Shown: positions 38,217 through 47,985, counted from the stretch's first letter. The stretch is DNA of 64,000 bases from Brevibacterium ravenspurgense (GCF_001584615.1 NZ_LQQC01000002.1:124001-188000); one strand, 5' to 3'. The notes: a model not told the origin generated them from the sequence alone. Numbers and translations: made by a program.

Positions 38217-38798
38217 ATGTTCGTCATCAACGCCGATCAGCGTGATTCGCGCAGTGAACCCGACCGAGTGCCGGCCTTGTTGTCTGCTGCGTCGGAGTGT
38301 TCAGCTGTTCTGCCTTTTGAGCGGACAGTGGGGGATGAAGTGCAGGGCGTGTTCGCCACCGGGGCGGATGTGCTTGCTGCACTCGAGGTTATTCTCCGCA
38401 GCGGGCGTTGGTCTGTCGGAATCGGCATCGGTTCCGCCGAGCTTGCAGAAACACCTTCAGCCTCTAGGGGTGATGCGTTTCTCGCCGCCCGCTCCGCCGT
38501 TGAGACCGCCAAAAACCGATGGCAGGAAATCGCTGTGCGCTCACCTGCCGGGCCCGTAGAGCCGGCCCAAACGCTTGCCGGCTTCACAGCGCACTGGATC
38601 GAGAAGGCAAGCGACAGGCAGTGGGAAGTTCTTTCCTTGGCCCGCAAGCACACTCAGCGCCAGGTGGCCGAACAGCTGCAGATCTCGCAGCAGGCGGTGT
38701 CTGACTCGCTGCGGGCATCCAAGGCCACGGCCGTTGAAGAGGGAGTCACGCAGCTGGAGCTGCTGCTCAACGAAGAGAACGGACGCCACGATGCTTGA
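38217..38798 (+). CDS. SatD-like protein with helix-turn-helix
   Basis: A 193-aa protein. Residues 1-110 resemble SatD (FVINADQRDSR, FERTVGDEVQGVF, GRWSVGIGIG). Residues 140-175 form a helix-turn-helix (RQVAEQLQISQQAVSDSLRA). It overlaps by 8 nt a small membrane protein gene, a pairing seen for SatD proteins elsewhere. TACTGT (38207-38212) ends 4 nt before the ATG, so the transcript may be leaderless. The upstream A+T-rich inverted repeat could be its operator. Confidence 0.7.
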   Translation: MFVINADQRDSRSEPDRVPALLSAASECSAVLPFERTVGDEVQGVFATGADVLAALEVILRSGRWSVGIGIGSAELAETPSASRGDAFLAARSAVETAKNRWQEIAVRSPAGPVEPAQTLAGFTAHWIEKASDRQWEVLSLARKHTQRQVAEQLQISQQAVSDSLRASKATAVEEGVTQLELLLNEENGRHDA

Positions 38799-39195
38799 AC
38801 TGGTGGCTGCTTTGGCCGCTGGACTCGCGGCCTCACTGATCGGCTGGCCCGTGACGTCCCTCATTCTGCGAGCCGCCGCGAGCAGGCGGGAAAAGCCGGC
38901 GTTGGACATCAAGCAGGAGCCTGCGGTGCAGGACGCCCCCGCCATCGACTCTCCTGGTCTGCTCCGCGGGGGACTGTGGATCGGTCTGCTCGAAAGGTTC
39001 ACTGCGGCGGTTGCCATTGCGCTAGGGCAGCCCGAAGTTCTCGCCGTCATCGTCGCGCTCAAAGGGCTCGGACGCTTTCCTGAGCTGCGTGCGTCCCGCG
39101 CGGCGGGGGAGAGGTTCATCATCGGCAGCCTTGCGTCGCTGGCAGTGGCCGGTGTGCTGGGTGAAGCAGCCCGGTTTCTTGTGCGCTACGCTTAG
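38791..39195 (+). CDS. Small membrane protein paired with SatD-like gene
   Basis: A 134-aa protein with an N-terminal membrane segment (LELVAALAAGLAASLIGWPV) and a C-terminal one (FIIGSLASLAVAGVLGEAAR), joined by a short polar loop with a central hydrophobic stretch (GLLERFTAAVAIALGQPEVL). This layout recalls the DUF3307-like partner of SatD. ATG 38791 overlaps the end of the satD-like frame. Function unknown. Confidence 0.65.
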   Translation: MLELVAALAAGLAASLIGWPVTSLILRAAASRREKPALDIKQEPAVQDAPAIDSPGLLRGGLWIGLLERFTAAVAIALGQPEVLAVIVALKGLGRFPELRASRAAGERFIIGSLASLAVAGVLGEAARFLVRYA

Positions 39196-39219
39196 CCCGT
39201 CCCAAACATAAGGAGCGTC

Positions 39220-40203
39220 GTGGAGATTTTCCGGTCGACAGCAGAGTTCGCTGCCGGGCCTAAGCGTCTGCAGGCGGCCAACGCCGTGACGATCGGCAAT
39301 TTCGACGGTGTTCACCGCGGCCACCGGCTGGTGCTGGGTGAACTCGTTGCCACGGCGAAACGACTCGCAGTTCCCGCCGTCGTTCTGACTTTCGACCCTC
39401 ACCCGGCGGCCGTGCACAGTCCCGAGCACGCCCCGAAGCTCATCATGGGACTTGACGAGAAGCTCGACAAGATCGCCGAAACCGGCGTCGATGCCGTTCT
39501 CGTTCAGCACTACACCCTCGACTTCGCGCAGGCGAGCCCAGAGGAGTTCATCCGCGATTACCTCGTGGGCCACATGCACGCCAGTGCGGTTGTCGTCGGC
39601 AGCGATGTCCGCTTCGGCCGAGGAAACTCCGGAGACCTCAATACTCTGCGCACCTATGGCAGGGAATGCGGAATCGACACCGTCATCGGCCTTGACGACC
39701 TCGGCGACGACGGCGGACGCTACTCATCGACAGAAGTCCGCTCGCTCATCGACGCTGGTGATGTCACGGCGGCAGCCCACATCCTGGGGGAACCCCATTC
39801 GGTGACGGGAACCGTCGTCCACGGCAACGCCCGAGGCCGCGAACTCGGCTTCCCGACTGCCAACCTCGGATTGGTCGACGGCATGATTCCGGCCGACGGC
39901 GTGTACGCCGGCTGGACTCGCTTCAACGGCGGAGAGCGCCTGCCCACGGCAATATCCGTGGGCTCTAACCCCACGTTCTACGGTGATGACCGGCGCGTGG
40001 AAGCGCACATCATCGGTGTCGACTTTGCAGACCTCGACGTCTACGGGGACGAGGCCGAAGTCGAATTCACCCACCGCATTCGCGGTCAGGTCGTCTTCAA
40101 CGGCCTCGACCAGCTGATTGAGCAGATCGCCCTAGACGTCCGCGACATCTGCGCCGCCCTGGGCATTGAATGCCCGCAGCAGTCCGAGGGTCGCCTCGGC
40201 TGA
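39220..40203 (+). CDS. ribF: Bifunctional riboflavin kinase/FAD synthetase
   Basis: A 327-aa RibF. The N-terminal adenylyltransferase domain has AVTIGNFDGVHRGHRLVLGE. VVVGSDVRFGRGNSGD and YSSTEVRSLIDAGDV are also present. The C-terminal riboflavin kinase domain opens with GNARGRELGFPTANLG and holds DGVYAGW and AISVGSNPTF. SD AAGGAG before GTG 39220. The last 72 bp overlap the 3' end of the opposing mtnN. Confidence 0.96.
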   Translation: MEIFRSTAEFAAGPKRLQAANAVTIGNFDGVHRGHRLVLGELVATAKRLAVPAVVLTFDPHPAAVHSPEHAPKLIMGLDEKLDKIAETGVDAVLVQHYTLDFAQASPEEFIRDYLVGHMHASAVVVGSDVRFGRGNSGDLNTLRTYGRECGIDTVIGLDDLGDDGGRYSSTEVRSLIDAGDVTAAAHILGEPHSVTGTVVHGNARGRELGFPTANLGLVDGMIPADGVYAGWTRFNGGERLPTAISVGSNPTFYGDDRRVEAHIIGVDFADLDVYGDEAEVEFTHRIRGQVVFNGLDQLIEQIALDVRDICAALGIECPQQSEGRLG

Positions 40204-40875
40204 CATTTCGGCAGCCTCGTCGAGGCTGAGTGAAAAGTCATCGCCGGCCTTCGGGCCGCACAGGTCTGAGATCGCGCGTACTGCACCGAACGGAACGCCG
40301 AAGGTGTGGGTCGTCTGTGCGATGGCCGCGGTTTCCATGTCCGTGCTCAGTGCCGCGGGGAACGTCTGCCGCATGTGGCCGATGTTGGCCTCCGTGATGA
40401 ACGATGCGCCTGACAGGGCCTCGCCGAACTTCACCCGGGTATTCTCGGCGGCCCACTGCCGCCCAGCGGCAAGCAGTCGGGCGTCTGCAGGGTAGGCGGC
40501 GGGCATGTCAGGCACCTGGCCGGGTTCGTAGCCGAAAGCGGTGGCGTCGGAGTCGTGGAAGCGCACGCTGTCGGCAATCACCACATCGGCAATTGCGATG
40601 TCCTCTCCGACGCCGCCGGCTGACCCTGCGGAAATGACGGCGCGCGGTTCGTACAGCATGGCCGCCTGTGTTGTTGCGGTGGTTGCGTTTGCTAGGCCGA
40701 TTCCGCTGCGAATGAGAACAGCGGGTCCGAAGTCGAACTCCAGTCGGTGAAAAACCGCCGGGCCGAGTGTCCGCAGGTGCTCACGGCTTTCGGCAGCGGC
40801 CAAGAAGGGTGCGGCCTCCTGGTCCATCGCCACCTGGATGACAACGGGGCCGCTGGGCAGCTGGCTGGGGGCCAT
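40132..40875 (-). CDS. mtnN: 5'-methylthioadenosine/S-adenosylhomocysteine nucleosidase
   Basis: A 247-aa nucleosidase (Pfs) that splits S-adenosylhomocysteine to S-ribosylhomocysteine and adenine. SAGSAGGVGEDIAIADVVIA is the phosphorylase-fold core. STDMETAAIAQ holds the binding glutamate and AISDLCGP the catalytic aspartate. ATG 40875 overlaps the luxS stop (ATGA), so luxS and mtnN are co-translated. The product is the LuxS substrate. The 3' end overlaps ribF tail to tail. Confidence 0.93.
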   Translation of the reverse strand: MAPSQLPSGPVVIQVAMDQEAAPFLAAAESREHLRTLGPAVFHRLEFDFGPAVLIRSGIGLANATTATTQAAMLYEPRAVISAGSAGGVGEDIAIADVVIADSVRFHDSDATAFGYEPGQVPDMPAAYPADARLLAAGRQWAAENTRVKFGEALSGASFITEANIGHMRQTFPAALSTDMETAAIAQTTHTFGVPFGAVRAISDLCGPKAGDDFSLSLDEAAEMSAEATLGLLRAFNAQGGADVADV

Positions 40876-41333
40876 CAGGCGAACACCTGATCCCATTCGC
40901 CGCGCTTGGCGAGGAAGTCGCGCACAGCGGTCTTAGCGCCTTCAAGGGAGTGGCTTGCCGCCCAGCCGCACTGCGTTTCATTTGCGGCGGGAACAGCTTC
41001 GGCTTCCAGGAGGTCGTTGAAGGCCTTTTCCAGAATCGGCAGGAACTCCGCCGGTTCGATGCCGTTGGTCAAAGCGTAGAAGCCGGTCTGGCAGCCCATG
41101 GGGGAGAAGTCGACGAGGCCGTCGGTGTGGTTGCGCATGTGGTGTGCCGTCATGTGCTCAATGGAGTGGATGGCGGCCATGTCGAGGTGTTCTTTGTTGG
41201 GCTGGCAGAATCGGACGTCGTACTTGATGAGTTCGACTCCGCCGGGGAACTCCTTGCGGTCGGCAACGCGCACATAGGGTGCGGCGACAGCTGTGTGATC
41301 GAGGCTGAAGGATTCTACGTTTGTGGTGTCCAT
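40875..41333 (-). CDS. luxS: S-ribosylhomocysteine lyase
   Basis: A 152-aa LuxS, which cuts S-ribosylhomocysteine to homocysteine and DPD, the AI-2 precursor. The metal ligands are in HSIEH (H56, H60) and C122. The catalytic C81 in GCQTGFY and E59 are present, so the enzyme should work. ATG 41333 starts at the predicted transcription start of its promoter. Overlaps mtnN (ATGA). Confidence 0.96.
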   Translation of the reverse strand: MDTTNVESFSLDHTAVAAPYVRVADRKEFPGGVELIKYDVRFCQPNKEHLDMAAIHSIEHMTAHHMRNHTDGLVDFSPMGCQTGFYALTNGIEPAEFLPILEKAFNDLLEAEAVPAANETQCGWAASHSLEGAKTAVRDFLAKRGEWDQVFA

Positions 41334-41339
41334 GGCTCG

Positions 41340-41368
41340 ATTATCGCAGAGTGGTGCGGGCGTGTTAA
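41340..41368 (-). promoter_or_regulatory. luxS promoter (leaderless)
   Basis: Minus strand TTAACA (41368-41363), 17-nt spacer, GATAAT (41345-41340). The ATG of luxS is 6 nt after the -10, so transcription and translation probably begin at the same base. Confidence 0.65.
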
Positions 41369-41457
41369 GGTGGTCTCTGCCGTTTTGCCGGCCGCGGTCT
41401 GATAGGGCATTCGCACCAGGCGAGTGCGCCGCGCAGCGATTTCTGAAGGAGAACCGC

Positions 41458-41727
41458 ATGGCACTTGACAAGTCCGTTAAGCAGGAAATCATCAAGGAAT
41501 ACGCGACCCACGAAGGCGACACCGGTTCCCCGGAAGTTCAGATCGCCGTCATGAGCCGCCGTATCAAGGACCTCACCGAACACTTCAAGGAGCACAAGCA
41601 CGACCACCACTCGCGTCGCGGTCTGCTCCTGCTGGTCGGTCAGCGTCGTCGTATGCTCAAGTACCTCGCTGAAACCGACATTGAGCGCTACCGTGCGCTC
41701 ATCGCGAAGCTCGGTCTTCGCCGCTGA
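41458..41727 (+). CDS. rpsO: 30S ribosomal protein S15
   Basis: An 89-aa S15. [37 protein letters not shown] and [16 protein letters not shown] are typical. SD GAAGGAGA before ATG 41458. It sits before pnp, with a strong terminator between. Confidence 0.98.
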   Translation: MALDKSVKQEIIKEYATHEGDTGSPEVQIAVMSRRIKDLTEHFKEHKHDHHSRRGLLLLVGQRRRMLKYLAETDIERYRALIAKLGLRR

Positions 41728-41743
41728 TCATCTGATCTTCACT

Positions 41744-41778
41744 CAACGGCCCGCCTGCGTCCCGCAGGCGGGCCGTTG
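41744..41778 (+). terminator. Terminator between rpsO and pnp
   Basis: Perfect 16-bp GC-rich stem (41744-41759 with 41763-41778) and 3-nt loop, followed by TGCTT. Such hairpins in front of pnp can also be RNase processing sites. Confidence 0.88.
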
Positions 41779-41919
41779 TGCTTGATACACTGAGCGGTGT
41801 CCAATCCCGCATTCTGCCGGTGATCGACAGTGGCCTCCGCAACAGAGAGCGTGCGTGGGCTTCGATCGAGCACCGGGTGCGGGGACGCTTTCAGTCATCC
41901 CCTATGAACGGAGACTCTT

Positions 41920-44133
41920 TTGGGTATTCACCCTTATTCCTCAGTTGCCCACATTGACAATGGGCGCTTCGGTTCGCACACGGTGCGCTTCGAAACGGGC
42001 CGTCTGGCCAAGCAGGCCAGCGGTTCAGCCGTTGCCTACCTCGACGACGACACCATGCTGCTGTCGACCACGACCGCCAGCAAGAACCCGCGCGAAGGCT
42101 TTGACTTCTTCCCGCTGACCGTCGACGTCGAAGAGCGCCAGTACGCCGCCGGCAAGATCCCCGGTTCGTTCTTCCGCCGCGAAGGCCGTCCCACCACCGA
42201 CGCGATCCTCGCGTGCCGTCTGATTGACCGCCCGCTGCGCCCGTCCTTCGTCAAGGGCCTGCGCAACGAAGTCCAGGTGGTCGTCACGGTCATGTCGATC
42301 AACCCCGACCACATCTACGACACCCTGGCCATCAACGCGGCCTCCATGTCCACCCAGCTGGGCGGACTGCCGTTCTCCGGCCCCATCGGCGGTGTGCGCA
42401 TTGCGCTCATCGAAGACCAGTGGGTTGCGTTCCCCAACCACTCGCAGCTGAAGGACGCTGTCTTCAACATGGCTGTTGCCGGTCGCGTGGTCGACGGCGA
42501 CGTGGCCATCATGATGGTCGAAGCCGAAGCCGGCGAACAGGCCTGGGACCTTATCAAGGCCGGTGGCCAGAAGCCCACGGAAGAAGTTGTGGCAGCCGGT
42601 CTGGAAGCCGCTAAGCCCTTCATCCGCGAACTTGTTCGCGCACAGGAAGAACTCGCTGAAAAGGCCGCCAAGCCGGTTGCCGAGTTCCCCATCTTCAAGG
42701 CCTACGAAGACGACGTCTACGACGCTGTGAAGGAAGCCGCCTACGACAGGCAGGCCAAGAACTTCCAGATCGCCGACAAGCAGGAGCGCGAAGCCGCAGC
42801 TGACGCTCTGCTGGACGACCTCTACGAACAGCTGGGCGAAAAGTTCGAAGGCCGCGAAGCTGAAATCGCAGGCGCCCTCAACGCGATTACGAAGGACATC
42901 ATCCGCCAGCGCATCCTCACAGAGCAGGTGCGCATCGACGGTCGTGGTCTGAAGGACATCCGTCCGCTGTCGGCCAATGTTGATGTTCTGCCTCGCGTGC
43001 ACGGTTCGGCACTGTTTGAGCGCGGCGAAACCCAGATCCTCGGGGTTTCGACCCTCAACATGCTCAAGATGGAACAGCAGATCGACTCGCTGGCGCCGGA
43101 AACCTCCAAGCGCTACATGCACCACTACAACTTCCCGCCGTACTCGACCGGTGAAACCGGCCGCGTCGGAAGCCCCAAGCGCCGCGAAATCGGCCACGGT
43201 GCCCTCGCTGAACGCGCCCTCGTTCCGGTTCTGCCCAGCCGCGAGGAGTTCCCCTACGCCATCCGCCAGGTGTCGGAGGCTCTCGGCTCGAACGGCTCGA
43301 CCTCGATGGGCTCGGTCTGTGCTTCGACCCTGTCGCTGCAGGCAGCCGGTGTGCCGCTGCGCGCACCCGTGGCAGGCATCGCCATGGGCCTGGTTTCGGA
43401 CATCATCGAAACCGAATCGGGCCCGCAGCGCGCCTACGCCGCACTGACCGACATCCTCGGCGCTGAAGACGCCTTCGGCGACATGGACTTCAAGGTCGCC
43501 GGAACGGAAGACTTCATCACGGCTATCCAGCTGGACACCAAGCTTGACGGCCTGCCGGCCTCCGTGCTCGGTGCCGCACTGAAGCAGGCCAAGGAAGCCC
43601 GCCACGCGATCCTCAATGTCATGAGCGAAGCCATCGACGGACCGGCTGCTGAAATGGCTCCAACCGCTCCGCGCATCCTGTCGGTTGTCATCCCGGTGGA
43701 CAAGATCGGCGAGGTCATCGGCCCCAAGGGCAAGATGATCAACCAGATCCAGGAAGACACCGGCGCGGAGATCTCGGTCGAAGACGACGGCACCGTTCTG
43801 ATCGGCTCAACCGACGGCCCGTCTGCTGAAGCTGCTCGCGACGCCATCAACGCGATCGCCAACCCGCAGGTTCCGGAAGTCGGCGAACGCTACCTGGGCA
43901 CCGTTGTGAAGCTCATGAGCTTCGGCGCCTTCGTGTCGCTCAGCCCTGGCAAGGACGGGCTGCTGCACATCTCCGAGCTGCGCAAGCTCAACGGCGGCAA
44001 GCGCGTTGACGACGTCGAAGACGTTGTCGGCGTGGGCCAGCCCATCCAGGTTGAGATCTCGAAGATCGACGACCGCGGCAAGCTGTCGCTGGTTCCGGTT
44101 GTCGACGAAGAGCAGTCGTCCGACGAAGACTGA
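41920..44133 (+). CDS. pnp: Polyribonucleotide nucleotidyltransferase
   Basis: A 737-aa PNPase. Two RNase PH domains (first around [20 protein letters not shown], second around [20 protein letters not shown]) with the linking helical domain are followed by a KH domain ([20 protein letters not shown]) and an S1 domain ([20 protein letters not shown]). TTG start with SD ACGGAGA, a rare initiator that probably limits translation. The M16 peptidase gene starts 9 nt after. Confidence 0.97.
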   Translation: MGIHPYSSVAHIDNGRFGSHTVRFETGRLAKQASGSAVAYLDDDTMLLSTTTASKNPREGFDFFPLTVDVEERQYAAGKIPGSFFRREGRPTTDAILACRLIDRPLRPSFVKGLRNEVQVVVTVMSINPDHIYDTLAINAASMSTQLGGLPFSGPIGGVRIALIEDQWVAFPNHSQLKDAVFNMAVAGRVVDGDVAIMMVEAEAGEQAWDLIKAGGQKPTEEVVAAGLEAAKPFIRELVRAQEELAEKAAKPVAEFPIFKAYEDDVYDAVKEAAYDRQAKNFQIADKQEREAAADALLDDLYEQLGEKFEGREAEIAGALNAITKDIIRQRILTEQVRIDGRGLKDIRPLSANVDVLPRVHGSALFERGETQILGVSTLNMLKMEQQIDSLAPETSKRYMHHYNFPPYSTGETGRVGSPKRREIGHGALAERALVPVLPSREEFPYAIRQVSEALGSNGSTSMGSVCASTLSLQAAGVPLRAPVAGIAMGLVSDIIETESGPQRAYAALTDILGAEDAFGDMDFKVAGTEDFITAIQLDTKLDGLPASVLGAALKQAKEARHAILNVMSEAIDGPAAEMAPTAPRILSVVIPVDKIGEVIGPKGKMINQIQEDTGAEISVEDDGTVLIGSTDGPSAEAARDAINAIANPQVPEVGERYLGTVVKLMSFGAFVSLSPGKDGLLHISELRKLNGGKRVDDVEDVVGVGQPIQVEISKIDDRGKLSLVPVVDEEQSSDED

Positions 44134-44141
44134 CCTCACCC

Positions 44142-45437
44142 TTGACTGAACCTCTTCACCGGGAGGACAGTGCGGTAGCCCGCACTGTCCTCCCGTCTGG
44201 TATTCGCATCATCACCGAAACAATGCCGGGCTTGGGCTCGGAGACCTTCGGCATCTGGATCGGCTCCGGCTCACGCAGCGAAACCGACGACACTGCCGGC
44301 TCCACCCACTTCCTTGAGCACATGCTGTTCAAGGGAACCCGGCAGCGCACCGCGAAGGACATCGCGCGGGAATTCGACAGGCTCGGCGGGGAAGCCAACG
44401 CGGTGACCGCAAAGGAGTACACCGCCTACTACGCCCGCTGTCTCATCGACGACCTCGATCGCGCGGCCGAAGTGCTGTGCGACATGGTGTTCAATTCGCT
44501 TCTGGACCCCGCTGAGTTTGAACGCGAACGCAAAGTCATCATCGACGAACTCGCGATGGCTGCCGACGACCCTGTCGACGTTCTCTACGAACACTACGAT
44601 TCGATCATCTACCGCGGTTCCGGCCTGGGCCGTCCCGTGGGCGCCACAAAGCAGCGCATCGCGCAGCTGGACCACAGCGAACTCGTCGACCACTACGCGT
44701 ACGCCTACACGGGACCGCGGATCGTCATTGCGGCCGCCGGGGGAGCGGAACACGAAGCTGTTGTCGAGGCGTGCCGGCGCGCAGCCGAGCACCTGCCTGA
44801 TGAGGTGAGCGGCACCTCGGCCCCGGTTGGCGACACCTCGAGTGCCGCAGCCGAACCGGCTCCCGTGTTCCACGCCGACCGCGGCGGGCTGGTCAAACCG
44901 ACCGAACAGCAGGTGCTGCTCACGGGTGTCCAAGGCCTGCACCTGGGGCACCCGGACCGCTTCACGCTTGCGGTACTGCAGATGCTTCTGGGCGGCGGAA
45001 TGTCCTCGCGCCTGTTCCAGAGCATCCGTGAGGATCGCGGCCTGGCCTATTCGGTGCACTGCGCGGGCTCTCAGTTCAGCGACATCGGCGACTTCGGAAT
45101 CTACGCCGGGTGCGCACCGGAAGATGCGCCGGAGGTTCTGCGGCTCATCCGTGCGGAGTGCGCAGAACTGGCCGAAAACGGACCGACCCCTGCCGAGGTG
45201 GGAGACACTGCCTCTGCCAGTGCGGCATCCGCGGTGCTCGCCATGGAAAGCTCGGCGGTTCGGATGAACCGTTTGGGCCGCAGCGAACTGACCGGCCAGC
45301 CGCTTCTGACGACTGACGAAATCGTCGAACGGACCCGCTCCGTCACCCCAGAAGATGTGCGGGAGCTTGCCGCACGCCTGTTCGGACAAGAATGGGCCAT
45401 GGCCACGGTCGGTCCGCTTGACGACCTGGATTTGTGA
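44142..45437 (+). CDS. M16 family zinc peptidase
   Basis: A 431-aa processing-peptidase-like metalloprotease. The inverted zinc motif is HFLEH in AGSTHFLEHMLFKGTRQRTA, and the third ligand glutamate lies in the helix near ERERKVIIDELAM. The C-terminal inactive half follows, with GGGMSSRLFQSIREDRGLAY. TTG start. Its place after pnp and before dapB matches the pepR position in Mycobacterium. Confidence 0.93.
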   Translation: MTEPLHREDSAVARTVLPSGIRIITETMPGLGSETFGIWIGSGSRSETDDTAGSTHFLEHMLFKGTRQRTAKDIAREFDRLGGEANAVTAKEYTAYYARCLIDDLDRAAEVLCDMVFNSLLDPAEFERERKVIIDELAMAADDPVDVLYEHYDSIIYRGSGLGRPVGATKQRIAQLDHSELVDHYAYAYTGPRIVIAAAGGAEHEAVVEACRRAAEHLPDEVSGTSAPVGDTSSAAAEPAPVFHADRGGLVKPTEQQVLLTGVQGLHLGHPDRFTLAVLQMLLGGGMSSRLFQSIREDRGLAYSVHCAGSQFSDIGDFGIYAGCAPEDAPEVLRLIRAECAELAENGPTPAEVGDTASASAASAVLAMESSAVRMNRLGRSELTGQPLLTTDEIVERTRSVTPEDVRELAARLFGQEWAMATVGPLDDLDL

Positions 45438-45495
45438 CGATCCACCCCATCGACTGCATTCTGTGTACTCGACGCCACCGAGCGAAAGGACCACG

Positions 45496-47121
45496 ATGAA
45501 CACCACCGGCGGACGCCAGCTTGCCGCGGCTCTCAAAGCGCACGGCATTGAGCAGGTCTTCGGAATCCCGGGGACGCACAATCTTGAAATCTTCGCGGGT
45601 CTGCACAGCGAGGGGATTCGCGTCATCACACCCCGGCACGAGCAGGGCGGCGGCTATGCGGCCGATGGTTCTGCGCGTGTTTCTGGCAAACCATCCGTGC
45701 TCATCACAACGACCGGCCCGGCTGCACTCAATGCGGCCGCAGCCATGCTGCAGGCGCATTCAGACTCCGTGCCGGTGCTGCTGATCAGCCCGGGTGTTCC
45801 CGTGCGTCACCCGGGTCTGGGCAATGGTCTTCTGCACGAGGTTCGCTCACAGTCGGGTGTTTTTGACTCCATTGTCGAATCGTCGGTTCGGGTGACGTCG
45901 CCCAGCGAAATCCCACGCGCCGTGGCCCACGCGTTCGCGACGATGACCACGGGTCGCAACACGCCCGTCTACCTGGAAATCCCACTGGACGTCATCGAAG
46001 AGGAGGGCCCGCACACACCGGTGCTGCCGGTGTCCACAGATGTCCGGCTGCCGCTGGACGAGGCTGTTCTGGAATCTGCGGCCCAGGCTCTTCGCTCCGC
46101 GAAGAAGCCGCTGCTCATTGCCGGGGGAGGCTCCCGAGGTGCCGGTCGGGCCACAGCGCAGCTCGCGGAGGTTCTGGGCGCCCCTATTGTCGAAACGACC
46201 GCTGGAATGGGTGTTCTCGAATCGCCCAACCGGGTTGGCGCCATCGGCGGTCTGGCAGCATTCCACACCCTGCTGGGGCAGGCGGACGCGCTCATCGCGA
46301 TCGGCACCGAGCTCGCCCCGAGTGAGTTCTGGGACCCCGGTATGCGACTGCCCGAAACAATTGTTCGCATCGATATCGACCAGCGCGCCATGATCACAAA
46401 CGCCTCGCCTTCGCATCCGCTGCTGGCGCGTGCTGAAGACGCGGTGGAAGCACTGGTTGACAAGCTCGGCGGGCAGCGTGCCGAAGGCGAACTGTGGTCG
46501 GCTCCGCTGGCTGAGGAAATCGAAGCTGAACGCGCCGAATGGCACAAGCCGTTTGCGGCTCTGACCGAAGCCATCAACACACACCGGAAGACGTTGGACG
46601 GACCGCTGACGCTCGTGGGCGATTCGTCGATGTCCTGCTACTACGGCCTGCAGCTGGGCGTTCAGCTGCGTGAGGGTGATCGTTACCTGTACCCGGCCGG
46701 CGGCGGCACACTCGGCTACAGCCTGCCGGCGGGCATCGGCGCGAAGTTCGCCCGCCCCGACGATGACGTCATCGCAGTGGCCGGCGACGGCGGATCGATG
46801 TTCACCATCCAGGAGCTCATGGCCGCGGTAGAGCACCAGCTGGCCGTGTCGTTCATCATTGTGGACAACGGCGGCTATGGCGAGATCGCCCGTGAAATGC
46901 TCGAACGTGGCGACGAACCGACAGCCGTAGCGCTGGGACGTCCGGACTTCGTTGCGCTGGCACGCTCGCTTGGCATGGAGGCGCAGAAAGTCACGGATGC
47001 AGCTGAGCTGGCAGCCGGTCTTGCCGAGGCGCGCAAGGTGCAGGCACCGCGTCTGTTCCTCATGGACGAACACTCACCAACTGCCGAATACCTGGTCAAC
47101 AACCCGCAGTTCGGCAAATGA
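45496..47121 (+). CDS. Thiamine diphosphate-dependent enzyme (acetolactate synthase/decarboxylase-like)
   Basis: A 541-aa ThDP enzyme. The N-terminal PYR domain has VFGIPGTHNLEIFAGL and the cofactor-activating glutamate in TPRHEQGGGYAADGSAR. The central domain begins near AKKPLLIAGGGSRGAGR. The PP domain carries AVAGDGGSMFTIQELMAAVE with the metal-binding G-D-G and N of DNGGYGEI. The group includes acetolactate synthases, benzoylformate and 5-guanidino-2-oxopentanoate decarboxylases. The substrate cannot be settled here. SD AAAGGA before ATG 45496. Confidence 0.88.
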   Translation: MNTTGGRQLAAALKAHGIEQVFGIPGTHNLEIFAGLHSEGIRVITPRHEQGGGYAADGSARVSGKPSVLITTTGPAALNAAAAMLQAHSDSVPVLLISPGVPVRHPGLGNGLLHEVRSQSGVFDSIVESSVRVTSPSEIPRAVAHAFATMTTGRNTPVYLEIPLDVIEEEGPHTPVLPVSTDVRLPLDEAVLESAAQALRSAKKPLLIAGGGSRGAGRATAQLAEVLGAPIVETTAGMGVLESPNRVGAIGGLAAFHTLLGQADALIAIGTELAPSEFWDPGMRLPETIVRIDIDQRAMITNASPSHPLLARAEDAVEALVDKLGGQRAEGELWSAPLAEEIEAERAEWHKPFAALTEAINTHRKTLDGPLTLVGDSSMSCYYGLQLGVQLREGDRYLYPAGGGTLGYSLPAGIGAKFARPDDDVIAVAGDGGSMFTIQELMAAVEHQLAVSFIIVDNGGYGEIAREMLERGDEPTAVALGRPDFVALARSLGMEAQKVTDAAELAAGLAEARKVQAPRLFLMDEHSPTAEYLVNNPQFGK

Positions 47122-47129
47122 GCACAGTC

Positions 47130-47169
47130 GGGGTGCCCTGCCATCTGGAATAACCGGCCGGGCATCCCC
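47130..47169 (+). terminator. Hairpin after the ThDP enzyme gene
   Basis: GGGGTGCCC (47130-47138) can pair with the G+C block at 47160-47169 with one G-U, loop of about 21 nt. Weak, but it sits immediately after the stop codon. Confidence 0.4.
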
Positions 47170-47249
47170 CGTTGTAGCCGGTGACGAGCTTCGATAGGCC
47201 CGAAAGCGATAGCGACAGACGTCGCTCATTGACTTCTTAGGAGGAAGAT

Positions 47250-47876
47250 ATGACCGTCAAGTACGAACTTCCCGATCTTTCCTACGACTACGCAGCTCTG
47301 GAGCCGCACATCTCGGCCCAGATCATGGAACTGCACCACAGCAAGCACCACCAGACCTACGTCAACGGTGTGAACACCGCTCTCGAACAGCAGGCTGAAG
47401 CACGCGACAAGGGTGACTTCGCAGCCGCAGCCAAGGCTTCGAAGGATCTCTCCTTCAACCTCGGCGGCCACGTCAACCACTCGATCTTCTGGAACAACAT
47501 GTCCCCGGACGGCGGCGACAAGCCGACCGGCGAACTCGCTGCCGCTCTCGACGACGCCTTCGGCGACTTCGACAAGTTCCGCGGACACTTCGAAGCTGTT
47601 GCAACCAGCATCCAGGGCTCCGGCTGGGCTGTTCTCGGCTGGGACCTGCTGGGTCAGGCGCTCACCATCGAGCAGCTCTACGACCAGCAGGGCAACGTGC
47701 AGATGGGCTACGTCCCGCTGCTGCAGCTGGACATGTGGGAGCACGCCTTCTACCTCGACTACAAGAACGTCAAGGCTGACTACGTCAAGGCCTGGTGGAA
47801 CGTTGTGAACTGGGAAGACGTCCAGGCTCGCTTCGAGCGCGCACGCAAGCAGGGCGAAGGCCTCCTGCTGGGCTGA
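47250..47876 (+). CDS. sodA: Superoxide dismutase (Fe/Mn)
   Basis: A 208-aa Fe/Mn SOD. The metal ligands are in [23 protein letters not shown], and [16 protein letters not shown] (D and H). The GWAVLGWD region and the wider sequence do not fix whether iron or manganese is used. SD AGGAGGAAG before ATG 47250. Monocistronic, with a strong terminator. Confidence 0.97.
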   Translation: MTVKYELPDLSYDYAALEPHISAQIMELHHSKHHQTYVNGVNTALEQQAEARDKGDFAAAAKASKDLSFNLGGHVNHSIFWNNMSPDGGDKPTGELAAALDDAFGDFDKFRGHFEAVATSIQGSGWAVLGWDLLGQALTIEQLYDQQGNVQMGYVPLLQLDMWEHAFYLDYKNVKADYVKAWWNVVNWEDVQARFERARKQGEGLLLG

Positions 47877-47892
47877 TAGCTCCAACACGCAG

Positions 47893-47921
47893 AAGGCGGG
47901 GAACATGGTGTTCCCCGCCTT
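47893..47921. terminator. Terminator after sodA
   Basis: Perfect 13-bp stem (47893-47905 with 47909-47921), loop of 3 nt, then TTCTG. Usable in both directions toward the converging UPF0371 gene. Confidence 0.92.
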
Positions 47922-47985
47922 TTCTGTGCCCTGATTCTGTGGGCAGCGCGGCTCCTGGCAAAGCTGCCGGCCGCCCTGCCTGAAC

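Noticed and set aside
42025-43605. Minus-strand frame of 526 aa within pnp
   Set aside because: Antisense shadow of a well-supported PNPase gene.
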